DNA from: Chitinophaga niabensis
GTDB lineage: Bacteria; Bacteroidota; Bacteroidia; Chitinophagales; Chitinophagaceae
Assembly (NCBI GenBank): GCA_017849435.1
Contig: JAFIGY010000020.1
Span: 307,425-371,424, forward strand
Length of the DNA: 64,000 bases
Reading direction: 5' to 3'
Under the pieces are notes generated by a model, which did not search any database, was not told the DNA's origin, and saw only the letters and a list, made by a program, of their open reading frames with translations. The position numbers and the translations under genes were made by a program. How positions within the stretch are numbered: position 1 is the first letter of the stretch; the number at the start of each line of letters is the position of its first letter. Below are positions 1 to 12,000 of this stretch, in pieces.

Positions 1-3000
1 ACGCCGTTCGGCAGACTGATGGTAAAGGCCCCGTTGGTAGCGGGTTCAGCGGCATCGGCAGCTTTCACCACGCTCAACACTTTGTTAGCGGGAATATTAT
101 CGTTGTCCGCGATCAGAACGACGGCGTTACCCTGGCTGCTGCTGGCAGCGAAGGTTCCGAGACCAGCTGCTGTACCATTGGTGATGGTAGTGGTGACGTT
201 CTCTGTTTCTTCTATGATCAGGTCGTCGATCACCACTGCCGGAACGGTTACGCTGTTTTGTCCCTGCGGGATAATGATAGTACCGGGGAGGGTCTGATAA
301 TCAGCCCCCGCAGTAGCGGTACCGCCTATGGTATAGTTTACGATCACCGGTGCGGAAGCAGTCAAACCTGCAGGCAGACTGAAGATGAAGGAACCGTTCG
401 TGGACGGCTCTGCAGCATCCCCGCCTTTGGTAACGCTTACCACACGGTTAGCGGTGGTATTGTCATCATCCAGGATGGTAACAACAGCCGTAGCGGCGGA
501 TGTGAATACGAACTTAACTGAAGTGCCACCGGTAAGGGTTGCGATCACAGTTTCATTCTCTTCAATGATTTTGTCATCCTTTACAATCACCGGCAGTTCC
601 ACGCTCGTCTGACCAGCCGGGATCACAACAGAACCATTAAGGGTAACGTAATCGACGCCGTTGGTAGCCGTTCCGGCAATCATATAACCGACAGTTACAT
701 CTTCCGCTACGGTGATACCGGCAGGCAGACTGATCACAAACCTGCCGTTCGTAGCCGGTTCCGCGGCATCAGCAAGGGTGGCGATGCTTAGTTGTTTATT
801 GGCCGCGATATCATCATCGTCTGCAATGATAACAGTTGCCACACTATTGGCAGCGTCGATAGTCAGGTTGCCAAAGCGGGCAGACTCGCCATTTTGCAGG
901 GTCATGATTACGGTTTCATCTCCTTCTATGATCTTATCGTCGATCACAGTCACAGGAACGTCCACGCTGTTCTGGCCGGCTGGTATGATAGCGGTGTCAT
1001 CTATCGTATAGTCTGTTCCGTTAATAGCCGTTCCGGTTACAGTGTAGTTCACGGTAATGTCGTCCGCAGCCGTTACACCAGCGGGCAGACTGATCGTGAA
1101 GGCTCCGTTGGTGGCCGGTTCGCCGGCATCGGCAGTTTTCACTACATGGAGTACTTTATTACCACTTACGTTATCGTCGTCGGTGATGGTAACGGTAGCG
1201 GTACCGGCCACGGCGTCAGCGGCATAGCTGAAACCGGCGGAAGTACCATTGGTGATATGGAGGATCACGGTTTCATCTCCTTCTATGATCTCGTCATTGA
1301 TCACGATTACAGGCACAGGCACGGAGTTTTGACCATGCACGAGCACTATAGTGCCGTTCAGGGTTTGATAGTCCGTACCATTGGTAGCAGTACCCGTAAT
1401 GGTGTAGTTGACTGTAATATCCTGCGCTGCAGTGACCCCGGCGGGCAGGCTGATCTCGAAGCTGCCGTTGGTGGACGGCTCGCCCGCATCCGCCATACGA
1501 ACTACTTTCAGTACCTGATTAGTGCTGGTATTGTCATCGTCGGCAATCAACACCGTGGCACTACCGGTGCCGCTGAAGGCTCCGAGGGAGTTCGTACTGC
1601 CGCCTGCCAGTGTCATGATCACAGTTTCATCTCCTTCTATGATCGTATCGTCCATCGTGATCACATCTACTTTCACACTGTTGCTGTTGGCCGGAAGGAT
1701 AACGGTTCCTGACAGATTCCGGTAGTCCGTTCCGTTGGTGGCGGTGCCGGTAATATTATACGTCACCAGTACATCCTCACTGGCAGTGAGGCCGTCAGGC
1801 AGGCTGATAACGAAGGCACCATTGGTACCGGGCTCTGCTGCATCGGTGAGTTTGCTTATCAACAATGCCCTGTTGGCGATGATATTATCATCATCCGCGA
1901 TATTAACAGTAGCGGTACCGGCTGCGGCATCCACCGTATAGTCGTTACTGTTATTGTCAATACCGGCTGCCAATTCCATGATCACGGTTTCAGTCGGCTC
2001 AATGATCTTGTCATCAATTACAGTCACTGGTATATCTACCCCATTGGACAATGCCGGCAGGGTGATGGTGTTGACAACATAATCTACATCGCTGGTAGCG
2101 GTACCCTTCAGGGTATATTGCAGAGTGATGTCGCGGGCAGCGCTGTAGCCAGCCGGCAGGGAAACGTGGAAATTCCCGTTGGTGGACGGTTCGGCCGCAT
2201 GTTTCGTCTGTTTCACCTGTAACACGCGGATCGCTGCTGTATTATCATCATCTGCGATCACCACCGTGGCAGTGCCGGTACCCGTGAAGGCCCCGAGAGA
2301 GGGAGTAGTACCGCCTGCAAGGGTGAGTATCACTGTTTCATCCCCTTCAATGATCTGATCATTCTTTACGATAACATCCACCAAAACACTGTTCTGGTTG
2401 GCTGGCAACACAACACTGCCGCTCAATGCCTCATAATCATCCCCATTATCAGCGGTGCCGGATATAATGTAGTTCACCGTGATTGCCTCGGAAGACGTAA
2501 TGTCCCTGGGCAGGCTGATCTCAAATTGGCCATTGGTGGCCGGTTCGCTGCCGTTCGTTACACGCCTGATAGTCAGTTGCCTGTTAACAGGTATGCCATC
2601 ATCATCGTCAATCTCAACTGTTGCGGAAGGGGCTGTTCCGGAGGCGATATAAGCATGGCCATGGCCATCCGTTCCGCCGGTCAGTGTCAATATCACCGTT
2701 TCTTTCGGTTCAATGATTTTATCATCGATCACAGTTACCGGTACGATCACAAAGTTGCGTCCTTTCGGGATCGTAATTGTTGCATTGATCTTGTAATCCA
2801 CGTCTTTGGTGGCAGTACCACCGATATTGTACTGTACAGTAACGTCAGTACTGGCGGTATAATCCTTGCGCAGGCTGATACGGAAGCTGCCATGGGTGGC
2901 GGGTTCTGCTGCATCGGATTCTTTTGCTACCGTCAATTCCAGGTTCACGCCCATATTATCATCATCTGCGATGGTAACCGTGGCTGTATTTACAACATCT

Positions 3001-6000
3001 GCCGGGAAGATATATGCGTTGCCGGCTCCATCTGTAGCACTACCGGAGATGATAGTAAATACCACGTTTTCAGGACCTTCGATGATCTTGTCATCAATCA
3101 CGGTCACATCTACGTCCACAGAAGGATTGTTGGCCGGGATCACCACATCATTGACGATAACATAGTCCTCCCCGTTATCGGCGGTACCGGATAAGGTATA
3201 GCCTACCGTTACCGGGAGAGCGGAGGTCCCCCCTACCAATGATACCCTGAATTTGCCATTGGTACCCGGTTCGGCAGCATCCGCCACTTTAGTAACGGTT
3301 ACCGGTATCCGGGTGGCCGCATTAGCATCAATGATGGTGACGGTAGCGTTGCTCTTGCCGGGAGCAATATTAAAGGTATAGCTGGTGGAACTGGCGTCCA
3401 AGAGCGACATGATCGCATGTTCCGGGCCTTCCACGATGCCATCATCGAAGGCCTCCACATCTATCAGCACAAAGTTGGCGCCTGGCTGTATCACAGCCAC
3501 ACCATTGAGCGTTGCATAATCGATCGTATTGGTGGCAGATCCGCCCATTGCATAATGGATAGTGATGGGTTCTGAGGCGGTAACACCTACAGGCAGGGAT
3601 ATCCTGAACTGCCCGTGAATACCCCCTTCGATGGCATCAGACACTTTAGTGACGAGTACAACGTTGCTGTTCGGCGCAAAGTCGTCGTCCGTAATGAAAA
3701 CAGTCGCGGTCAATGCGGCGGCGTTAGCCGTATAGGTGAATACTCCGTCATTCCCACCACTGATATTCATCACTACTTTTTCTACCGGTTCGATGATCTG
3801 ATCGTCTATCACTTCTACCGGTACCAGTACGCTGTTGCTGCCGGCCGGGATAATAATATCGCCCTTAATGGCCACGTAGTCCGCATCCGGTGTAGCGGTA
3901 CTGCTACCATCGATCTGGTAAGCCACCCTGATCGGTACAGCGGAAGTAACGCCCACTGGCAGACTGATACGGAAGCTGCCGTTGGTGGCAGGCTCAGCGG
4001 CGTCCGCTGTTTTCGTGATGCTTAGTGTTCTGTTAGTGGTGGTAGCGTCATCATCGAGGATATTCACAGTAGCAGATGTACCGTCAACACTGAAGCCGAA
4101 GCTGGTGGAATTAGCAGTATTCAGGGTCATTATCACGGTTTCGGTACCTTCGATGATCTTGTCGTCGATCACATTTACAGGTACCATTACTTCCGTCTGG
4201 TCGGCAGGCAGGGTAACAGTACCGTTCAGGGCAGTATAGTCAACATCGTTAGTGGCGGTACCACCAATGGAATAGCTGATCGTTACCGGTTCAGATACGG
4301 TGTATCCGTTGGGTAGGGAAATACTGAATTTACCGGGGGTAGCGGGTTCTGCCCCATCGGCGGTACTGGTGACGGTAAATACTTTATTCGCGGCAATATT
4401 ATCATCGTCCGCAATATTCACCGTAGCGGTATTTGCAGCAGCATTTGCGCTAAACGCACCGAAGGTGGCAGAGCTGGCAGCGCCGAGGGTAGCGATCACT
4501 GTTTCCGTGCCTTCGATGATCTTATCATCTGTTACCACTACATCCAGCGGCACGCTATTGCTGCCGGCCGGGATTTTCACCGTACCGCTCAGCGTTGTAT
4601 AGTCGGTACCATTAGTAGCCGTCCCGGTAATGGTATAGTTGACGGTCACGTTTTCCACTACGGTTACTCCTGCCGGGAAGCTGATCTTAAACGCACCATT
4701 GGTGGACGGTTCTGCAGCATTAGCAGTTTTCACAATACTAATTACCTTGTTGGCAGCGATATCGTCGTCATCAGCGATGTTCACCGTGGCAGTGCTATTG
4801 GCTGCATTCACGGTGAGCGGGCTGAAGCCGGCAGCCGTACCAGCCGTCAACGTAGCGATCACGGTTTCAGTACCTTCAATGATATCGTCATCCAGCACCT
4901 GTACCGTCACAGTCACGCTGTTCCGGCCGGCCGGGATCACTGCACTGCCGGTAAGGGTAGTATAGTCAGCGCCCGGAGTAGCGGTACCGCTGACTATATA
5001 GTTTACGGTAATATCTTTAGCATAGGTGATACCGGCAGGCAGGCTGATGGTAAACACGCCATTGGTAGAGGGTTCTGCCGCATCGGTTGTTTTTGCAATG
5101 CTCAGTTCTCCGCTGCCGGAAATATTATCATCATCCGCAATGATCACCGCAGCGCTGTTTGCTGTTGAGTCAACAGTAAAGGCAAAATGCGCGGAAACTC
5201 CATCCATCAGGGTGACGATCACGCTTTCATCGCCTTCCACAATACTGTCGTCTTTCACGATCACCGGCAGTTTCACGCTATTCTGGCCGGCCGGGATCAC
5301 GATAGTGCCATCCAGGGTTTCGTAGTCGACGCCATTGGTGGCGGTGCCGCTTACCTGGTAGTGAACGGTCACGTCTTCCGCTACCGTTACATCAGCCGGC
5401 AAGCCGATAGTAAACTCACCGTTGGTGGAGGGTTCTGCCGCATCAGCAGTTTTAGTGATATGGAGTGTTTTGTTCGCTGCGGTATTATCGTCATCCGCAA
5501 TATTCACAGTCGCTGGTCCGCCGGCAATGGAAAAACTGATATTAGGTGAAGCGGCCTGGGTCAAAGTCATTATTACCGTTTCGGTACCTTCAATGATCTT
5601 GTCGTCGATTATATCTACGAGAACATCCGTTTGGGTCTGCCCCACGGGAATAATAGCTGTACCGTTGAGGGTAATATAATCAACACCATTGGTGGCCGTA
5701 CCACTGATGGTATAGTTAACTGTTACCGGTTCAGAGGAAGTATATCCATTGAACAGGGAAATGCCAAACCGGCCAGAGGTGGCAGGTTCTCCCCCATGCC
5801 TCATTTTTAAAACAGTAACCCGTTTATTACCGGGCACATTATCGTCATCCGCAATGATCACGCTGGCAGTACCGGTTCCTGTAAAAGTGAAATGAGTGGA
5901 GGCTCCGCCGGTGAGGGTGGCGACTACCGTTTCATCAATCTCGATGATCTTGTCATCGATCACGGTAACGGGAATGGATACACCGGGTTCACCGGCAGGT

Positions 6001-9000
6001 ATTACAGCAGTGCCTTTCAGGGCTATATAGTCAGCATCCGGCGTAGCGGTACCGGTGACCGTATAGTGTACGATAATATCTTCTGAAGAAGTGATACCGG
6101 CGGGCAGATTGATAGAGAAACTACCGTTGGTGGACGGTTCCGCAGCGTCTGCCGTTTTAGCGATGGTCAGCGCGGTATTGGCAATGGTGTTATCGTCATC
6201 GGCGATGGTCACTGTAGCGCTGCCGTTGGTGCTGCTTGCCGTGAAAACACCGTAGCTGGCAGTAGTGCCACCGCTGATATTGACGATAACTGTTTCGTTG
6301 ACTTCTATGATCTTATCATCTTTCACTACTACCGGTAACAGCACGCTGTTCTGTCCCGCAGGGATCACCACGGTGCCATTCAGGATTTCGTAGTCGACAT
6401 CATTGGTGGCAGTACCGCCAACGGTATAGTTCACGGTTACTGGTTGGGAAAGCGTTACGCCAGCCGGAAGGCTGATCTTGAATTCTCCATTGGTACCGGG
6501 TTCCGCTGCATCAGCAGTTTTGGTGATGCTCAGTACTTTGTTACCGTCCACGTTATCATCGTCTTTGATGATGACAGTAGCAGGCGTAGCATCGGCGGTG
6601 AAGCTGCCGAACGTCGGGGCATTGCCGCCTGTAGCCGTGATGATCACGGTTTCATCCCCTTCGATAATATCGTCATCGATCACTTTCACGGCTACGTCCA
6701 CCCCGTTCGCACCGGCCGGTATCACAGCAGAACCGTTGAGGGTGACGTAATCGACGCCGTTGGTAGCCGTGCCGCTGATGGAGTACTGCACGCTAATAGC
6801 TTCCACAGCCGTCACATCGGTGGGCAGCTGGAGTCTGAAGGCGCCATTGGTGGAGGGTTCTGCTCCATCAGCCACCTTCACGGCACTGATCACTTTATTC
6901 TTAGCAACATTATCGTCATCGGCGATAGTCAGACTGGCAATTTTGCTGGTTCCGGCGGTGAGGGCAAAGCTGGCGGAAGCTCCGTTGCCGAGGGTAATGG
7001 TGACTACTTCATCCCCCTCTATGATCTTATCGTCTTTCACTACTACCGGCAAAGTCACGGCATTGCTGCCGGCAGGCAGTACGATCGGACTGGTAAGCTG
7101 CTGGTAGTCGATATCATTGGTAGCAGTGCCGGAGATGGTGTAATGAATAGTAATATCTTCCGAAGCGGTGTAGCCATCTGGCAGCGCAATGCTGAAAGCC
7201 CCATCCGTAGATGGTTCTGCCGCATCTGCCGTTTTGCTGATATTCAGTACCAGGTTAGTAGCGGTGTTGTCATCATCGGCGATGTTGACCGTAGCGGACT
7301 GGGCTGTTGCATCGATCGTAAAGGCGCCGAAAGCGGCAGCATTCCCACCGTTCAGGGTCGTAATCACGGTTTCGTTGCCTTCAATGATTTTGTCATCGAT
7401 CACAGTCACCGGTAATGGTATCGTGTTCTGACCAGCAGGAATGGTGATCGTACCGTTCAGAGGCTGGTAATCGGCACCATTGGAAGCCGTACCGGTGATG
7501 GTATAATTAACGGTGATCGGACCGGCAGCCGTCACATCGGTGGGTAGCCCTATTTCAAAGGCGCCATGGGTAGACGGTTCGGCAGCATCGGTCTTTGCGG
7601 AAATATGCAATACTTTGTTAGCAGCAATATTATCATCATCCACAATAGTAATGGTGGCTGCTTTCGCAGCTGCATCCACCGTAAAAGCTCCGAGAGTAGC
7701 CGTGTTGCCACCTGCAAGAGTAGCGATGGCGGTTTCATCGCCTTCGATGATCTTGTCATCCTCCACAACAAGGTCCAGCGGCACGTTGTTATCGCCTGGC
7801 TGCAGTACGATCGTACCAGTCATGGTAGTATAGTCGGCACCGTTAGTAGCGGTGCCGCTCATGGTGTAATTCACTGTAATAGCCTCCGCCGCCGTAATAC
7901 CGGCAGGCAGGCTTATTTTATATCTGCCATTGGTGTGAGGCTCAGCAGCATCTGCAACCCTGGTAATGCGTAATACTTTATTCAGAGCGATATTGTCATC
8001 GTCCGCGATGGTTACGGTGGCGCTGAAGTGAGTATTGTCAGGAGCAAAAGTGCCCAGTACCGGGGCGGTAGCGTCAGTGATGGTGGCTACTACAGTTTCA
8101 TCACCTTCGATGATCTCATCATTTTTCACAATCACATCCACCAGAACGCTGTTATGGCCGGCAGGGATGACGATAGCGCCGGCAAGGGGGGTATAGTCGG
8201 CGTCCGGCGTAGCGGTGCCGCCTACAGTATAATTAACGGTGATGGGCTGGGCCGCAGTATAACCGGCAGGCAGGCTTACCAGGAAGGAGCCATTGGTAGC
8301 CGGTTCGGCGGCATCGGCGTTACGGGTGATGCTCACCACCTGGTTGGCGGTGGTGTTATCATCGTCCGCAATGGTCATGGTTGCAGCGGCAGCAGTGGCA
8401 TCCACTACAAAGTTAAAGTTGGCGGAGGTACCACCGGCCAGTGTCAGCACCACCGTTTCAGGGCCTTCGATCAATTTGTCATCAAGCACCTGTACCGGCA
8501 GGTCTACGCTGGTCATTCCTTTCGGAATCACCAGGGTGCCGGTTAATTTCGTATAGTCTGTACCGTTTGTTGCCGTACCGGCAACGCTGTAGGTTACGGT
8601 AATATCTTCGCTGGATGTAACTGTTGCCGGGAGGGAAATACTGAACGTACCATTGGTGGACGGTTCGGCAGCATCCGCAATTTTCGTGACGCCGAGTACG
8701 GCTTTGTTCTGGTCATTGTCAGTTATAACGAGGGAAGCCTGGCGCCGGGTATTGCTAATGCTGTAGAGATTACCGGTAGCTGCGCCTGTAACGGTAGTCA
8801 GCTGAATCTGTACATCTTCCGTCAACTCGATCACGTTATCATCGATCACCAGTACCGGAAGCGGCACCTGGCTGGCACCGGACGGCAGGGTTATCTGACC
8901 GTTCAGGGTCTGATAGTCAGCTCCATTGGAAGCCGTACCACTAACAGTATATGTTACGATCAGATCTTCCGGTACAGTCACATTGAGAGGCAGCTCTATA

Positions 9001-9080
9001 CTAAACTGTCCGTCTGGTCCTCCTTCCGCCCCATCCTGTACCTTACGCACAGATACGACCTGGCTGGCCTTATACATACC
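1..9080 (-). repeat. Tandem array of about 26 Calx-beta-like repeats
   Basis: A unit of about 351-367 bp (roughly 120 residues) recurs throughout. On the plus strand the repeat marker lies near 38, 400, 750, 1110, 1470, 1825, 2180, 2535, 2890, 3260, 3615, 3980, 4335, 4695, 5060, 5420, 5775, 6130, 6490, 6850, 7205, 7565, 7925, 8290, 8650 and 9010. Each unit encodes an acidic IADDDN-type loop, a NADAAEPATNG-type turn, a SLPAGVTA-type strand, VSGTATNGxDY, and DDKIIEGDETV. This is the Calx-beta pattern, with Asp/Glu-rich calcium sites at the junctions. The copies are diverged but all in frame. The array continues beyond the window. Confidence 0.9.
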
Positions 9081-12000
9081 ACCAAATACATCGAACTGTT
9101 GTAAGCCTTCGAACTCTATATAGTCTACTCCATCAACAGAACCGGTGCTGGTTGGTACGATCTCTACTGCGTTCTCGAGAGATACCGGGGTGAGGTCATT
9201 TAATGTAGCAGTTACATCTCCGGCATGCCGGAACCAGCTCCATTGCCGGGTGGTAGCCACATTACGGGTACCGGACAGGTAAGTGCCGGCAGCGCCTTGT
9301 TCGGCAGGATTCCAGAAGTAACGCAGTTTCACACCGCCATTTATAGTGAGCGGAACGCCGGTGTATTTGATCTGCAACAGGCGGCGCATGAGCTGGGTGC
9401 CATAGTCAGTACCGCTGTTTTTGCCGAGGTTGTCCATGGATTGGCTTACATCTGCAAGAGCGGCATTGAAATCGGTCATATTTACCGTATTACCGTTCAG
9501 GTAAATAGCGGCGATGTATTTAGTCGCATCGGTTGGATCTTTGAAATAGATCCAGTCGTCTTCGCGGCAGATACTGGTCGCATTCTGTGCCTGGCCGTCT
9601 GCCACCAGTTTGGCGATACGCATGGGCTGGCTGGTGGTCAGGGTAAATACAGCGCCGGCGGGAATATTGCTCACACCTGTGAAGCTTACTACTTTTTTGG
9701 CAGCATCGTAGTTAACAGCTTTGTATTCCGTGATAGTTCCGGTAGCAAAGTTGCCATCCCCATCGTTATCTATTAATAGGGTAAAGTCCCTGGTATCAAC
9801 ACCGGAGTAGGTGATATTATTCAGATCGAAGTTAAAGGCCAGCTGTTTGGCAGCAGGATCAAAACTGGCATACTGCACTTTCCATTGCTGGGACAAGCGT
9901 TCGAGCACACATTTTCCTGTCGGGAGATTGCCGGTGATAGTAGCCATACTGTTGCTGTTACTGGCCCAGAACATATAGCTCCTGTCATTATCGAATGTGC
10001 CTGCATTATTCAGGTTGGTGGAGGCTATTGCGTTGAGGCCTATCGCTACGATAGAACCATCGTGGATACTGCGGGACTGTTTCTGTTCCAGCCCTTCCAC
10101 ATTATCCAGACCTATGCCGGCAATGTTCACTTTGTAAGCGCCGTTCGCCGCTGCATTCCAGATCACGCTTCCATTGGTGGCCAGGTAATTGCCGCCGGGT
10201 GAGGTCTGATCCAGCGTATAACCGTATTTAATGGCGAGGTAGGATTCCACTCTGCGCAGTTCTATGTTGTTTAACACGAACGGATATACGATCACGTCGC
10301 CGATGGAACCTCTCCAGTTCTCGATGGTATTATTGATAAACCGGCCCACACTGGCAATCTGGGCGCCTGTATTCCAGGATGCATGCGCTTCTGACAATAG
10401 CGCTTTTGTTTTGCTGTAGGTAGCTGCTATATTGCCCCCTGCAGGCCCGGTGAATGTACCGACAAAAACGTCCGGTGTATTCAATTTCCAAAAACCAGGA
10501 TTCTTTACATCATCGGTGATCCCTACATAATATCCGGCTCCACCGATATTAGCCAGGCCCTGTCCCCTGCTCTGCGAATTAGTACCCCAGCTTAAAATAT
10601 ATGCATTAGCTGCGAGACTGGTCGGCTTACCGAACCCGAATAAGGTTCTGGGACTGGTTCCCGTAGGTAGTTTGTTCGCATCGAGGTTCATATACCTGTT
10701 ACCCGGGAACATGATCTGCGGATTAAAGTTCACGTTGTCGGCAGGATTATTTGCATAAATGGGCTGAATGGCAGGATCCGCGGTGGCATTATTCAGATCC
10801 GCAGCATAGTCCGTCCAGGTACCAATAGCAGTACCGTCACTGACGGAAGATGTACCATAATCCGGGCGTAACCACAGAGAAGTTCCGGGAACACCACCGG
10901 GCGCTTTGATGTAAGCGCCGAAGGTGAAGTACTGACCGTTGGTCAGGTTCACTTTCGCTGCGTAGTGTTTTACCCCCTGAAGGGTAATTTCAGATAGTTT
11001 GATATATTGATCGGTACCATCAAAGATATTGTCGTTGCTGACAATGAGGTAGGTCTCCTTAGCATTCGGCAGCACATCAAACGGAATAGCCACCTGCACC
11101 TGTTCGGTCATAGCCGTTGTCTGTTGTGTTTTCCAGATACGTGCCATGCGGAAGTTAACAACAGGATGGCCGGTTACCACCGTGCGGAAGTTTACCGCCC
11201 CACTGTCATCCCCCCATACCAAATAAGCCTTATCAATGGCGAAGCTGGCGCTGTTATCAGCGTTCGTGGCAGCCAGATCACCTATACCAACAGCCACCTG
11301 CATACCAGCGTTCACGCTGCGGGACTGTTTCTGCCGCAGGTCCTGGGCATCGTCCCGGCCAATACCAGTGATGTTGTTCTTATAGGTTTTATTATTGGAA
11401 GCATTCCAGATCACCGCATTATCAGTGGCCACATAATTATAAGGAGTGCGTTGATCCATCGTCACACCGTACTTGATGGCCAGGTAAGAGTTGACTCTCG
11501 CCATTTCCACATCAGAGAGCTGGCGCTCATACACGATCACCTCCGGTATATTTCCGAACCAGGTAGAATTATCGTCACTACTGCCAACGAAGATTCCATT
11601 CCCGATCTCCGGTTGCTGAACCGCATCAAGGTTGGTATTTTCCTTGAACCCATCTACCCAGCAGGCAATATTATCTGCGCTTGCAGATGTGCCCTGGTTA
11701 AGACTTCCCATAGAGAATATCTGTGGCTGTACATTGCTATAAGCCGCGCCACTGCCTCCATTGTAAATGATCGCAGTGCTGTTATTCAATGCCGCCGGAG
11801 AAACAGCGGGCCCGGTAGATCCTGACCCCATAAAGGCTGACCAGCCATTAGTACCACCGTTTTTAAATAAATAGATCACAGGGTTGTTACCTCCTGGTCC
11901 TGATGCCAGCAGGCCACCGGCGGTACCTGTCCAGGTAGTACGGCGGTCCATGCCCACACCAATAAACTGGAATCCAAAAGTATTGGGAAACAGGCGGCCC

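Noticed and set aside
19-8556. Many plus-strand frames of 60-320 codons opposite the repeat array, some with Ser/Val/Ala-rich, membrane-like sequence
   Set aside because: They recur with the 360-bp repeat period and are antisense shadows of the Calx-beta coding frame; the minus frame is open over the whole 14.9 kb.
1-9080. CRISPR-like array
   Set aside because: The repeat unit is about 360 bp, diverged and in one open reading frame, so it is a protein repeat, not a CRISPR.
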